50,573 bases of DNA from Planctomycetia bacterium (GTDB lineage: Bacteria > Planctomycetota > Planctomycetia > Pirellulales > Thermoguttaceae). A program made the translations under genes and the position numbers. Of this stretch, positions 1 to 9,194 are shown one piece after another. Below the pieces are notes generated by a model. The model was given only the letters and a program-made list of their open reading frames with translations. It was not told the origin of the DNA and did no database searches. The stretch is taken from the NCBI GenBank assembly GCA_030527105.1, contig JAUNBK010000019.1, positions 1-50,573 of the forward strand. Reading direction: 5' to 3'. The first letter of the stretch is position 1; each line of letters starts with the position of its first letter.

Positions 1-30
1 AAAATCCAACCCAATTTCAACCGGTACCCC

Positions 31-59
31 TTGACAAAAACACTGTTGCTTTTGATAAT
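31..59 (+). promoter_or_regulatory. sigma70-type promoter
   Basis: A perfect -35 TTGACA (31-36) is followed after 17 bp by GATAAT (54-59). The -10 hexamer forms the first bases of interspersed repeat copy 1, so the repeat end appears to supply it. It points toward the secreted glycosidase-like gene, about 300 bp downstream. Between them lies a near-palindromic AAATATTT-GGGG-AAATATTT (269-288) that could be an operator. Confidence 0.55.
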
Positions 60-160
60 ACTTCTCGTTGAAATTTCCCGTTCCGTCCGCCGTTGGAGCT
101 ACGCACCACGGCTCGCAAAGCGTCGTGTAAAACGGGAATTTTAAAGGAGAACGAATCTAA
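54..160 (+). repeat. interspersed palindromic repeat, copy 1
   Basis: A roughly 107-bp member of the family found throughout the window. It has a left arm resembling ATAATACTTC..GTTGAAATTTCCCG, a central stem GCCG(T)TGG/CCACGGC, the core GGCTCGCAAAGCGTC, and a right arm ACGGGAATTTTAAAGGAGAACGA that is an imperfect inverted copy of the left. It has no coding capacity of its own, as expected of a MITE-like or REP-like element. Confidence 0.85.
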
Positions 161-356
161 ACAAAGCCGAAAACTTCTTTCCGCATTTCAAAGGCACCTC
201 ATCTTAAAGGTTCCCCATCTCGAAGACAAAAAAGCAAGAAAAACGAAAAAAACTCGTGCCGGTACTTGAAATATTTGGGGAAATATTTTAACATGGAGGT
301 GTGGCGAGGGATTTGTTCTCGCGAAAAAAGGTGTCTGTATTTTGTGGAGGCAATTT

Positions 357-3300
357 GTGTTTAGATTATTTCTTGTGGGGATTTTATGCTGCGCCCTTCC
401 GACCTACGCGGCAGAATTCGAATTAGCGCCCAACGATGTATTTGGTTTTACGCTACAGTCCGGGGCAGCGCTCCCCGACAAAGCACCATCGTGCTCGCTC
501 GTTTTTGAGTGGACGAGTGGAGAACCAACGACTCTCACGCTCCAGACCACGGATGTGGAGCATCTTTTGGTCCAAGATGCGCGAGGTGCCAAAAAAGGGG
601 AAAAGATCATTTTGAACGATGCGGCGATCCTTCTGACGATGGGGCGGGTGCGATTGACGCAGCACATTCGTCCGCACGTGCGCCGCTACCAAACGTGGAG
701 CAGCGCGGTACCGGCATACGGCGAGATTTTGGCGAAGTGGGAGCAATACCCCCCCGCCTCGAAACACCCATTGAAGGTGGAATTTCGTCAGGCTCCCACC
801 TCTCTCCAACTCTATTTGGATGGCTCGTACATCTGCGTCATTCCGCCAGCAGAGGAGAACGCGCGTCTCAAGAAAGTCCGTTGCACACTCGCGCCGAGCG
901 CCTCGTATCGCGACACGTTCCAACGCAAAATCGCGGCGTCCGAGAGGCAGTTCTATCCGTTGGACTTCTCTCGTTGGCCCAAGAGCCAGCCTTCTTTGGG
1001 AGGAAAGGCGAATTTGGTGCCTGATCCGCGGCTTGTGGACGTCGGCATCTGTCGCGAGGGACAGGGGAATTGGGCTCTCGAAGTGGACGAATATCTCTCC
1101 CGCAGTCCGTTGGATGCTTTCCCAACTGCCGTGCATCTTCGTGTTCCGACAGGCGCGTATTATCGCGTTTGGGTGAATTTTATCGTTGACGACGACCCGA
1201 AAAAAGACCCCATCCTCACGACTCGCCTCACGCGATATATGGACTCGCCGGGCGTTGGAGTCAATCTTATAGCGGACACGACGGAGGTTTTCGACGAAAA
1301 ACGTCTGGAGAAATGCGAACGAATCGGCTCTTTGCGTCGAAATGGCAAGGAGTATCCCGTTTATCGCACGTCGATCGCAATCGACCTTGGGAAGATTCTT
1401 GACGCTGCGGCAGGCACGCTGTGGAGCGATGTCGCCACGCAGACGCAGGAGTTCAAGGGGGATTATCTCGATTTTGAATTTTTAGGCAAAACGATTGAAG
1501 GAATCCATCAGATCGATAATCGTTGCAAGCCGGACCCGAATTCGACGAGCGCAATAATGGTGCTTGGCGCAACGCTCGAAAGCGCCCCGGTTCTGCCGGT
1601 TCTCACGCAAACGCACCCTGGGAACGTCCATTATGCCAGCGACGCGCGTGCGGGGATGGCCTTTGTGCCGCACGTCTTCTTCGACGCCCAGAAGAAGGGC
1701 GACTTCCAATATGAAGTGTACGATATCGATGGCGTGAAGCAATACGACCGGATTCTCTCCGCGTCGGAGCCAGGTTTTCTAGACATGAAGCCTTTTAAGA
1801 CGGGGTTCTATTGGTTCGATTTGAGTTGGCGCGACGCGTCGGGCACGAAGTGTTGGACGCATCGAGGCAGCTTTAGCGTTCTGCCGCCAAACGAAAGGCG
1901 CGCGGAATACGATTCTCCCTATGGCTTGTGGTGGTTCTGCGGTGTGCACTATTGCTCCAAGGATATTCCCTACGTCGGCGAGCTTTATTACAAAGTCGGC
2001 GCAAGAAATTACTACTCTTCGGGCTACACCGAGGCAGAACTCACTCCCTACAAATTGACGAAACGGCAGACAAACGTTTCCGCGAGCGGCAATTTTTCGC
2101 TTCTCGCGCCCGACGGCAAGGCGCTTAAGCCCGAAGGGTACGAGGCGATTGATCGAGAAGTCAAGCAAAACCTCGAGCGCTATCCGCACATGAAAGAGGT
2201 CTGCATCTTCCACGAATCCGGACCGGGCTGGGATATTCCGTACGAAGTTTATGGGAAACCGATGAAGTTCCGCGAGGGACAGGAGGCGCGACACCGTCGG
2301 TATGGGCAAATATACGAAGCTGTTGGCAAATATATGCGCCAAAAATACCCCCAGCTGCGTCTCGTGGTGGGGAATTCGTCGTCCGCAACCCCAACAATCG
2401 GCGCGACCTTCCGTTTCGGAGCCGATACGCGCTACATCGACTACATCGGCAACGAAGCGACGGGGCAGCAATTCATCCCCGAGAAAATGTGCGACGGAGG
2501 AACGCAGGGACAACACATCGCGGTGGAAGCTGCTCGAATTTTTACGGGGAAAAAGATTCCCGTCACGGGTTGCTACGAATTCACGGCGCGTGCTGAACGT
2601 ATGATCGGCTACACACGCCAAGCGCAATGGTACTCGCGCGACATGCTGATCGGACTCGCAAGCGGCTGGAGCACCATCGGAATCAGTTCCATTATTGATA
2701 CCTCTAATGCGTACTACAACACGCTTTGGGGAGCCGCTGGCATCATGCATCGTTCCCCGTACGCCTATCCGAAGCCGGTCTATCAAGCGTATGCGGTTTT
2801 GACGAACGTCTTCGACCAAGTGCGCTCTCCACGCGAGATTCGGACGGGGTCGAGCACGGTTTATGCCGTCGAAATGAATCGCTACACGCGCAAACCTGGT
2901 GAGGGGACCTTTGCTGCCGCACTTTGGACGGCTCGAGGCAACGCGCGCGTGAAAATCACCCTCGACAAAGTCGCGAAAGTTCGGATTATCGACATGTACG
3001 GACGCGAAGTCGTTGGCGACCAGAGCGTCTTTTCGTTGGAGATTGGCGAGTCGCCCTACTATTTGATTTCGGATGCTCGAATTCGTTCGGTCGAAATCGA
3101 GAAACGGTCGTTCCCTGATGATGCGACGCGCGCGGCGGCGTCGGTCGTCGTTGCGCCACTTGATTCCACCGCGCAGGTGCGTTTGAGTCCAGATACTTCC
3201 CTCGACACCATCTTCGACGGACGCAACATTTATTGGCCCGTTCGACTTCGAAGCGAGTTTGTCTTGGAGGATGTTGAGGACGAGCGTGGTGTGAAAGTCC

Positions 3301-3806
3301 GGCTCGACGTCGAGAAAAACAAGGATTGGAGTCGATTTATCACGGAATACGTTCGAATCGACGTTCTCACCCCCAATGCGATTTCCCCCACGACCAACCC
3401 CGCCGGCATCGGCGTCTGGGTGAAGGGAAACTCCAACTGGGGAAGAGTCATGTTTGAGTTGGAGGATGCCGAGGGAGAAATTTGGCGCAGCGTGGGCGAG
3501 AGCGACTGGGGCTGCGACGCGTTCGACTGGCCGGGATACGCTTCCGTCAATTTCGACGGGTGGAATTATATTGCCGTTCCGCTCAGGAAAACCTCCTTTT
3601 TCACGGCTTATGGTCCGAGCGAAGCGAAGGGGCAGTGGATCGCGATTGGCAGAGGCGACCGAGTCATGAAAGGTCCGATGAAGCTTCGAGCGCTGTACGT
3701 CGAGATGTTCCGCCAGAAGTTGAATCTCACGCAGTTTGAGACTTCGGAACCCTCGATCATTCTGCGCGACGTTGGTTTTTTTGACTTCCCCAATGCGCAG
3801 GATTGA
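357..3806 (+). CDS. secreted glycoside-hydrolase-like protein
   Basis: This is a 1149-residue exported protein. A GTG start at 357 is preferred because GGAGG lies 6 nt upstream and it gives a clean signal peptide (MFRLFLVGILCCALPTYA, cut before AE); an in-frame TTG at 342 has no such support. The middle, about residues 510-850, reads like a TIM-barrel glycosidase of the GH-A type: it opens with YGLWWFCGVHY, has acidic and aromatic barrel-strand ends such as CIFHESGPGWD, and a later NEATGQQ segment. Beta-rich flanks could bind carbohydrate, including a C-terminal jelly-roll-like part with SNWGRVMFELED. I cannot assign a GH family or prove the catalytic acids. It is monocistronic and precedes repeat copy 2. 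A role in extracellular polysaccharide breakdown is inference. Confidence 0.6.
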   Translation: MFRLFLVGILCCALPTYAAEFELAPNDVFGFTLQSGAALPDKAPSCSLVFEWTSGEPTTLTLQTTDVEHLLVQDARGAKKGEKIILNDAAILLTMGRVRLTQHIRPHVRRYQTWSSAVPAYGEILAKWEQYPPASKHPLKVEFRQAPTSLQLYLDGSYICVIPPAEENARLKKVRCTLAPSASYRDTFQRKIAASERQFYPLDFSRWPKSQPSLGGKANLVPDPRLVDVGICREGQGNWALEVDEYLSRSPLDAFPTAVHLRVPTGAYYRVWVNFIVDDDPKKDPILTTRLTRYMDSPGVGVNLIADTTEVFDEKRLEKCERIGSLRRNGKEYPVYRTSIAIDLGKILDAAAGTLWSDVATQTQEFKGDYLDFEFLGKTIEGIHQIDNRCKPDPNSTSAIMVLGATLESAPVLPVLTQTHPGNVHYASDARAGMAFVPHVFFDAQKKGDFQYEVYDIDGVKQYDRILSASEPGFLDMKPFKTGFYWFDLSWRDASGTKCWTHRGSFSVLPPNERRAEYDSPYGLWWFCGVHYCSKDIPYVGELYYKVGARNYYSSGYTEAELTPYKLTKRQTNVSASGNFSLLAPDGKALKPEGYEAIDREVKQNLERYPHMKEVCIFHESGPGWDIPYEVYGKPMKFREGQEARHRRYGQIYEAVGKYMRQKYPQLRLVVGNSSSATPTIGATFRFGADTRYIDYIGNEATGQQFIPEKMCDGGTQGQHIAVEAARIFTGKKIPVTGCYEFTARAERMIGYTRQAQWYSRDMLIGLASGWSTIGISSIIDTSNAYYNTLWGAAGIMHRSPYAYPKPVYQAYAVLTNVFDQVRSPREIRTGSSTVYAVEMNRYTRKPGEGTFAAALWTARGNARVKITLDKVAKVRIIDMYGREVVGDQSVFSLEIGESPYYLISDARIRSVEIEKRSFPDDATRAAASVVVAPLDSTAQVRLSPDTSLDTIFDGRNIYWPVRLRSEFVLEDVEDERGVKVRLDVEKNKDWSRFITEYVRIDVLTPNAISPTTNPAGIGVWVKGNSNWGRVMFELEDAEGEIWRSVGESDWGCDAFDWPGYASVNFDGWNYIAVPLRKTSFFTAYGPSEAKGQWIAIGRGDRVMKGPMKLRALYVEMFRQKLNLTQFETSEPSIILRDVGFFDFPNAQD

Positions 3807-3852
3807 GAAATCCGTAGTGAATTAGGGTTCCGATAGGAATCAAGGGCTATAA

Positions 3853-3948
3853 TATAATACTTCGAGTTGAAATTTCCGGTTCTGTCCGCCGTGGCGCCTA
3901 GCTCCGACGGCAAGCTGAACCGGAAGTTTCAACCAGAAAGTATTATAG
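3853..3948. repeat. interspersed palindromic repeat, copy 2 (variant)
   Basis: This is the most symmetrical copy. Arms of about 28 nt (AATACTTcga-GTTGAAAtTTCCGGTTC and its inverted partner ending AAAGTATT) pair with few mismatches around a centre with CCGCCGTGG and CTCCGACGG. It lacks the GCTCGCAAAGCGTC core of the other copies. It lies between the glycosidase-like gene and the flavoprotein gene. Confidence 0.8.
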
Positions 3949-3979
3949 AAACAAGATTAAGGAGAATTAGGAGAAAACG

Positions 3980-4600
3980 ATGAAAGTTTTGCTTTTGAAC
4001 GGCAGCCCACACAAAAACGGCTGCACGTATACGGCATTAGCGGAGGTTGGATCAGCGCTTGGAGAGTGCGGCGTTGAGTCCGAAATCTTCCACATCGGCA
4101 CAAAGCCCGTCCAAGGGTGCGTCGCATGCTGGGGCTGCCGGGCGGAAGGCGCGGAAGGGTGTGTGTTTAAGGATCCACTCTACACCACGATTGTGGAGAA
4201 AATGCAACAATGCGACGGACTTGTCGTTGGCACGCCCGTTTATTATGCCGGACCGGCGGGGAGCCTTTGCGCCATTTTGGACAGGCTCTTTTTCTCGGCG
4301 TCCGAATTTCTCGTGCACAAACCTGCGGCGTGCGTTGTGAATTGCCGTCGAGGAGGCGCGAGCGCAGCGTTCGACCGTCTGAATAAATATTTCACGATCA
4401 GCCAGATGCCCGTCGTTTCATCGCAATATTGGAACTCGACCCACGGTTTCACTCCCGACGAAATGCAGCGCGACCTCGAGGGACTCCAAACGATGCGTAC
4501 TCTCGGGAGAAACATGGCGTATGCCCTCAAAACGATTGCTGAGTCCAAAGTCCCGCTCCCCAAGCAGGAGCCGATCGTTATGACAAATTTCATCTCCTGA
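3980..4600 (+). CDS. NADPH-dependent FMN reductase / flavodoxin-fold protein
   Basis: A 206-residue cytosolic protein. The N-terminus KVLLLNGSPHKNGCTYTAL is the FMN-phosphate loop of the NADPH-dependent FMN reductase / iron-sulfur flavoprotein family. GTPVYYAGPAGSLCAILDR (about residues 81-99) is the second conserved flavin-binding stretch. Cysteines in CVACWGCRAEGAEGC (about 48-62) lie where related iron-sulfur flavoproteins hold cysteines, but the spacing does not prove a cluster. The start is supported by TAAGGAGAATTAGGAG just upstream. Repeat copy 2 immediately precedes it. The electron acceptor cannot be told from sequence. It converges on the BASS transporter gene. Confidence 0.85.
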   Translation: MKVLLLNGSPHKNGCTYTALAEVGSALGECGVESEIFHIGTKPVQGCVACWGCRAEGAEGCVFKDPLYTTIVEKMQQCDGLVVGTPVYYAGPAGSLCAILDRLFFSASEFLVHKPAACVVNCRRGGASAAFDRLNKYFTISQMPVVSSQYWNSTHGFTPDEMQRDLEGLQTMRTLGRNMAYALKTIAESKVPLPKQEPIVMTNFIS

Positions 4601-4624
4601 TGTTGTGTCAATTTTATAAACTTT

Positions 4625-4645
4625 CGTTCAAAAATTTTTTGAACG
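4625..4645. terminator. possible bidirectional terminator hairpin
   Basis: The AT-rich inverted repeat CGTTCAAAAA-T-TTTTTGAACG lies in the short gap between two convergent genes. The T-run within the stem would act on either strand. The stem is weak, so confidence is modest. Confidence 0.4.
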
Positions 4646-4658
4646 CTCATTGCGCTCG

Positions 4659-5642
4659 CTAATGCGGTTTGTTTTTTGAGACGGCATTAGGGAAGCGGGA
4701 CGCCTCTCGGCTATTGAGGACACGAAGAACTTGCGCGACAAGAATCCCCGTGAACATGCAGCCGAACGTATACATGGCGCAGCAGAGAGCGGCGCGCGGC
4801 TCGTTGGGAAAATACTTCCCCGCGAGAAACGCGCCGAGACCTGCGTTTTGCATTCCCACCTCGATCATGAGTGCCGACGTCATTCGACGATCAAGACGCA
4901 AAAGTCTCCCTCCCGCCAGACCAGCGGCGTACCCTCCAAAATTGATGAAGAGCATCGGCCAGATCAATCCTATTGGGAAATCTTGGAATGCGTCGTGATT
5001 TTTAGCGACGACGGAGGCGATGATGAGAATAATAACGACGTTCGCGACGATTTCGCCCGTCTTGAGGGCAATCCCTCGCCAAAGGGCGCTATATTGCGCG
5101 AGAACGAAGCCGATAGAGACGGGCGCGACCACCGTGAGAAGGAGCGTGCGAGACATCTCGAGGGCGTCGAGCTGAACGAATTTTCCCACCGCAAGCCAGA
5201 GCGTAAGCGGGACGATAATCGGCGAAAGGAGTGTCGCGGAGGTGGTGAGACCAACGGAATAACTCACGTTTCCTCGTGCAAAAAGCGTGAGCATATTCGA
5301 AGCCATCGCACCGGGCACGCACCCCACAAGCATAACGCCGTAGAAGTACGCACCCTCCAAGTGGAAAATATGCGCCGCCGCAAGCGCAAGGAGCGGCATG
5401 GCGAGATACTGAACCAACGTCCCACCCGCCACTTTTGGCCAACGATGCGCCACGAGTTTTAGCTCATCGGCAGGGAGAAGCGACCCAATGACGAGCATCG
5501 TGAGCGCGATTGATCCCTGCATCACGAAACTCGACATGACGAACGGATTCGGTCCCTCAAAAACCTCCGACCACATGTACGCCAAAAAGCACGTGAGCGT
5601 GAGCCAAAGGAGGAGAAACCGCGTTAGGATTTTTTGGACCAT
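4659..5642 (-). CDS. bile acid:sodium symporter (BASS) family transporter
   Basis: A 327-residue inner-membrane protein with about ten hydrophobic segments. Family hallmarks are the GCVPGAMASNMLTLFARGNVSYS stretch (about residues 105-127), which forms the crossover sodium/substrate region, and EVGMQNAGLGAFLA (about 264-277), the second conserved crossover. BASS proteins move organic anions with sodium; bacterial substrates include pantoate and other organic acids, and the substrate here is unknown. The gene lies 15 nt downstream of the aminotransferase on the same strand, so the two are probably co-transcribed. A link to keto-acid or amino-acid metabolism is inferred from that pairing only. 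Confidence 0.85.
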   Translation of the reverse strand: MVQKILTRFLLLWLTLTCFLAYMWSEVFEGPNPFVMSSFVMQGSIALTMLVIGSLLPADELKLVAHRWPKVAGGTLVQYLAMPLLALAAAHIFHLEGAYFYGVMLVGCVPGAMASNMLTLFARGNVSYSVGLTTSATLLSPIIVPLTLWLAVGKFVQLDALEMSRTLLLTVVAPVSIGFVLAQYSALWRGIALKTGEIVANVVIILIIASVVAKNHDAFQDFPIGLIWPMLFINFGGYAAGLAGGRLLRLDRRMTSALMIEVGMQNAGLGAFLAGKYFPNEPRAALCCAMYTFGCMFTGILVAQVLRVLNSREASRFPNAVSKNKPH

Positions 5643-5657
5643 GATTCGAACCCAGCG

Positions 5658-6770
5658 TTATTCTCTCGCCATCTTTTGCAAAATCTCCACTCCTTCCTCA
5701 ATCACGGAGTCGGCAGCGGCGAACGAAATGCGGAAGTTCGTGTCGCGCGAGCTAAAAACGTTGCCGGGGATGATGAGGAGTTGGTGTTCTTGAATCGCTT
5801 TCGTCACGAAATCAGTCGCCGAGGCGCCAATCGCTTTGGGAAAGGTATAAAACGCGCCGCAAGATTTGGGAATCTCGTAGTAATCTTTGAGTCCGTTGTA
5901 GACCAAATCGCGCTTCCGTCGATAGGCGTCGAGGTACGGCGTCATGTCGGTGTCCAATGCCGCGACCGCGCCCAATTGAAGCACGCTGGGGGCACAAACA
6001 AAGGTGTATTGTTGGAACTTGAGCATCTCCTGCATGAGCTGCGCGGGACCGTGGACGAAACCAAGTCGCCAGCCCGGCATTCCGTAGCACTTGCTGTAGC
6101 CGTCGAGCACGATCACGTTTGGGCTGAACTCAGCGGGGGAGTGGAACTCTCCGTCGTAGCAGAAAAACTTGTATATTTCGTCGCTCACGAGCGCCACGCC
6201 CTTCTCGTCGGCAAGCGCAGCCAACTCACGTACCGTTTCGCGCGGCGCGACGGCTCCGGTCGGATTCGCCGGCGAGTTGAAGAGAATCAACTTCGTTTTG
6301 GGCGAAATCGCCTCGGCAACCTTATTCACGTCGATTTGGAAGTCGGGGTACGTCGAAATATACACTGGTGTCGCGCCGAGCATACGCACGAGCGCGTCGT
6401 ACATGACGAAATAGGGGTCGAAAATGATCACTTCGTCACCAGGATTGACGAGCGCCATGAGCGTTAAAAGAAGTCCGCCACTCACGCCGCTGGAGACAAA
6501 AACCTCTCTCCCGGAGCCGGGATAAAGGGCGTCAACCTGAGCTTGTATTTTCGAGCGCAGCGTCGCCGCACCTTGCGTGGGCGTGTAGCCATTTTTGAAG
6601 GAAGAAATCGCCTCAATTGCCGCGTTTTTGGCGGACTCAGGCGCGTCGAAATCCGGCTGCCCGATAGACAAATTCACGGGGCGATCCAATTTCGCCGCCA
6701 AGTCGAAAACCTTCCGAATCCCGGAAGCGTCAAACAAACGCGTTCGATCTGCAAGCCATTTGTCGAACAT
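5658..6770 (-). CDS. class I/II PLP-dependent aminotransferase (aspartate aminotransferase-like)
   Basis: A 370-residue fold-type I aminotransferase. Visible elements are the substrate-arm motif NLSIGQPDFDAPE near the N-terminus, the PLP-ring motif NSPANPTGAV, the phosphate-side DEIYKFFCYDG, and DGYSKCYGMPGWRLG, whose lysine (K227) is the Schiff-base residue, followed by the conserved W-R. ATG at 6770 is chosen because AAAGGATTACTC precedes it and the protein then starts as family members do; a longer in-frame extension lacks homologous character. The family typically transaminates aspartate, alanine or aromatic amino acids, and specificity cannot be read here. It is followed by the BASS transporter gene. 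Confidence 0.9.
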   Translation of the reverse strand: MFDKWLADRTRLFDASGIRKVFDLAAKLDRPVNLSIGQPDFDAPESAKNAAIEAISSFKNGYTPTQGAATLRSKIQAQVDALYPGSGREVFVSSGVSGGLLLTLMALVNPGDEVIIFDPYFVMYDALVRMLGATPVYISTYPDFQIDVNKVAEAISPKTKLILFNSPANPTGAVAPRETVRELAALADEKGVALVSDEIYKFFCYDGEFHSPAEFSPNVIVLDGYSKCYGMPGWRLGFVHGPAQLMQEMLKFQQYTFVCAPSVLQLGAVAALDTDMTPYLDAYRRKRDLVYNGLKDYYEIPKSCGAFYTFPKAIGASATDFVTKAIQEHQLLIIPGNVFSSRDTNFRISFAAADSVIEEGVEILQKMARE

Positions 6771-6879
6771 GAGTAATCCTTTCGTCTCTGTTGAGAAAAA
6801 ATAATACAATAATACATTCTCGGATACATTCTCGCGACGGCGCTTGTCACTACGGCACGCGACATCACACCACGACACG

Positions 6880-7530
6880 CTACTGCGCGCTCTCCCCCCC
6901 CACGCGCGGAAGCCGAAGGTTGAATGAAATGGCAGCAAGTCGCATTCCGGTCGTGATGAAAAAGGCGGCGAGGAAGCCAAACAATTCCGCGCAATCTGGG
7001 GCGCAAAGTTGGAAGTAGTGGACGCAATAAAGCGCCGTTGCTCCAAATAAAACAGGTATAACGTACAATTCGTCGTTGAGCGGCAGCGAGGGTTTGTTGA
7101 TAATGACATCTCGAACGACTCCCCCTCCGCAGCCCGTGAGGACGGCAAGAATGAAGATCGAAAAGATGTTCATTCCCGGCAGATGGACGCCGATGTTGGC
7201 AGCCACGCCCGCAAAAGCGCCGTATCCGAATGCGTCGAAGTAGTTGAACAAGTTCGCACGCTTCCAAAAGGAGCCAGGGAAGAGATAAATCGCCACGACG
7301 GATGCGAGAATAACATACATATACACCGGGTCGGAGAGCACGGCAGCTTGTCGACCGAGAATGCCGTCGCGGATCATCCCACCGCCGATCGCCGTGATGC
7401 CTGCGAGGGTGAGGACTCCGATGAAATCAGGGCGTCGGTCTAAAGCACGCAGTGCACCGGAAAATGCGAATGCGGAGGTTCCGATCAAATCGAGGGAATA
7501 AATGATGATCTGCGTCGTGCTCATGAGCAT
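6880..7530 (-). CDS. TRIC/UPF0126 family membrane protein (YicG-like)
   Basis: A 216-residue membrane protein made of two repeats of three transmembrane helices. Each repeat carries a conserved glycine-arginine motif: GGGMIRDGILG (about 49-59) and CGGGVVRDVIIN (about 133-144). This pattern is diagnostic of the bacterial UPF0126 family, related to trimeric intracellular cation channels. Glycine transport has been proposed for some members, otherwise the substrate is uncertain. Starts at 7530 and 7524 are equally possible (MLM), and no strong ribosome binding site is seen. Confidence 0.85.
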   Translation of the reverse strand: MLMSTTQIIIYSLDLIGTSAFAFSGALRALDRRPDFIGVLTLAGITAIGGGMIRDGILGRQAAVLSDPVYMYVILASVVAIYLFPGSFWKRANLFNYFDAFGYGAFAGVAANIGVHLPGMNIFSIFILAVLTGCGGGVVRDVIINKPSLPLNDELYVIPVLFGATALYCVHYFQLCAPDCAELFGFLAAFFITTGMRLAAISFNLRLPRVGGESAQ

Positions 7531-7822
7531 ATAAACTACAGTCCAAGGTGGAAGGATATCAACCGCTTAATGATACCACATCTTGAAAATATTGCAAGAC
7601 CCCAGAAGCACAACATCCGACACACGGGGTGCCTTCAAAGGAAGTTGGCATTCTCGGTTCTTGAGCGTGAGGAGCCTCCCCCTGAATTCCCCTTCTTGAA
7701 GGAGTACGCCCGAAGGGCGGGAGGTAGTTCTGGAGAGCAAGAGTGCTCTCCCTCCACGGAAAAACCTCCCCTCCGGAAGAGGATAAGCGTTGTCGTCCTC
7801 AAATCCGCCTCAACGCGACATT
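7531..7822. other. intergenic region with stem-loops, no gene seen
   Basis: I see no credible coding frame. A GGAGAGC-AAGAGT-GCTCTCC hairpin near 7733-7752 sits in a stretch of CCTCC/GGAGG motifs and may terminate transcription of the minus-strand gene cluster. No tRNA cloverleaf was recognised. Confidence 0.4.
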
Positions 7823-9100
7823 TTATAGAGATACGGTCTCATCCGTCGAGGGATTTTGACTTTGCGCCACGTCCGCATAGGGGATATATTCGACAAGACG
7901 AACCTTGCCTTTCCCCTCTAACACATAGCAAACGCCGCGCCACCAGACCTGGCTCATCCGAAAGACACCAACAATCGCACAAGAATAAACCAACTGCGTG
8001 AGCGCCACGGCAAGCGTCGTTTTGAGAATCACCCCGCAAGATTGCGGAGGGAGTGTCTCGCCCCGTGAACGAAGGTATTTGCGCACATCCCCATCCATAA
8101 TCAGGAGCGCGCCGAGGACGCCGAGGATGTAGAGAGCGATTGCGCCAAAGCTCCACGAGGCGAGGCTCATCTCTTGCCTCCAGAGTCCAACGAGACCCAA
8201 GACGAACGCAACGAGAAGCGGAACCGTGAGGAAAAAAGCCTGCGCGACGAGGAGAGTCCAACGCGGATGGTAGAATCTGGCGCACATGACTTGACGCTTC
8301 ACCCACTCATAGAAGGAGCAGAGGGAAATTTGCTCTCGATTCACCATAAGAAGCGAGGGAGTAACCACGACTTGCTTTCCGAGCGAACGAGCGAGGGCGT
8401 ATAATGGGACGTCGTCCGAAAACGAACGGCACAGCATATCCTTCATTTCTGGCTGGCGAAAGACGTCTTTTCTCAAAACCAACGATCCTCCCCACGGGAT
8501 TCGACAAAAGACCATTTGATTGACGGCAGCGATGTTCCACAACCTCCGAACGAGAGCCCCCATCGTGTTTTTCTCTGGAAGATACCAACGAATTCCTGAA
8601 GCCACGCCGAAACGAGGGTCCGAGAGAGGCTCCACCAACTCGCGAAGCCAATTTTCCTTGGGAATCGCGTCCGCATCAATCGTCGCGACAACCTCGAACG
8701 ACTCGTCCAAAGAGTCGAGGAGATGGTAGAGCGAGTTGCATTTGAGAGAGCACGTGTCAAAATGATTCTGCACAACAACGACACAATGGTTCTGCTCAGG
8801 ATATTGCTCCAAGAGCGCGTTCACGACGGGGAGCGCGGGGTCGGACTCATGATCAACGATGAAAAAAATCGTATAATCCTTGTATTTTTGTCTCATCAAC
8901 CCTTCGACGCACCTCGCGAGAAACGGGTCCGCCCCCCGCAAAGTGAGCAAAACCGCAGCCTTTGGCTCGTAGGGTGTCGCGGGAGATTGCCACTCTTTGA
9001 TTCTCATTTTGCGCAAAAACCCGAACATCGTCACGTAGTGCGCAATGTCAACAATGAGTACAAAAACGAAAATGAGTATCGCAAGGGTCGTGAGTAACAT
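7823..9100 (-). CDS. membrane-anchored GT2 glycosyltransferase, ceramide-glucosyltransferase-like
   Basis: A 425-residue protein with an N-terminal membrane helix (residues 1-25), a cytosolic GT-A domain and two or three C-terminal membrane helices (about 290-400). The signature series is complete: DHESD (nucleotide binding), DADA (metal-binding DxD equivalent), FSDDV (catalytic-base region) and RQVMCARFYHPRW, a variant of the Q/RxxRW motif. This layout matches glucosylceramide synthase-type GT21/GT2 enzymes, which transfer a sugar from UDP-sugar to a membrane lipid. The acceptor here is unknown. The neighbouring acyl-reductase-like gene on the same strand suggests lipid or envelope-glycan work (inference). 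No strong ribosome binding site. Confidence 0.8.
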   Translation of the reverse strand: MLLTTLAILIFVFVLIVDIAHYVTMFGFLRKMRIKEWQSPATPYEPKAAVLLTLRGADPFLARCVEGLMRQKYKDYTIFFIVDHESDPALPVVNALLEQYPEQNHCVVVVQNHFDTCSLKCNSLYHLLDSLDESFEVVATIDADAIPKENWLRELVEPLSDPRFGVASGIRWYLPEKNTMGALVRRLWNIAAVNQMVFCRIPWGGSLVLRKDVFRQPEMKDMLCRSFSDDVPLYALARSLGKQVVVTPSLLMVNREQISLCSFYEWVKRQVMCARFYHPRWTLLVAQAFFLTVPLLVAFVLGLVGLWRQEMSLASWSFGAIALYILGVLGALLIMDGDVRKYLRSRGETLPPQSCGVILKTTLAVALTQLVYSCAIVGVFRMSQVWWRGVCYVLEGKGKVRLVEYIPYADVAQSQNPSTDETVSL

Positions 9101-9194
9101 ATGGTGATCAACGACTTATGGTGATTCGTATTGAAAATTCTGGATTCGTTCCGCTATTTTGACAGCTATTTTGGCAACACACCATGACTCACAG

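Noticed and set aside
293..364. A 23-codon upstream frame ending across the GTG start of the glycosidase-like gene
   Set aside because: Overlap could allow coupling, but it has no ribosome binding site of its own.
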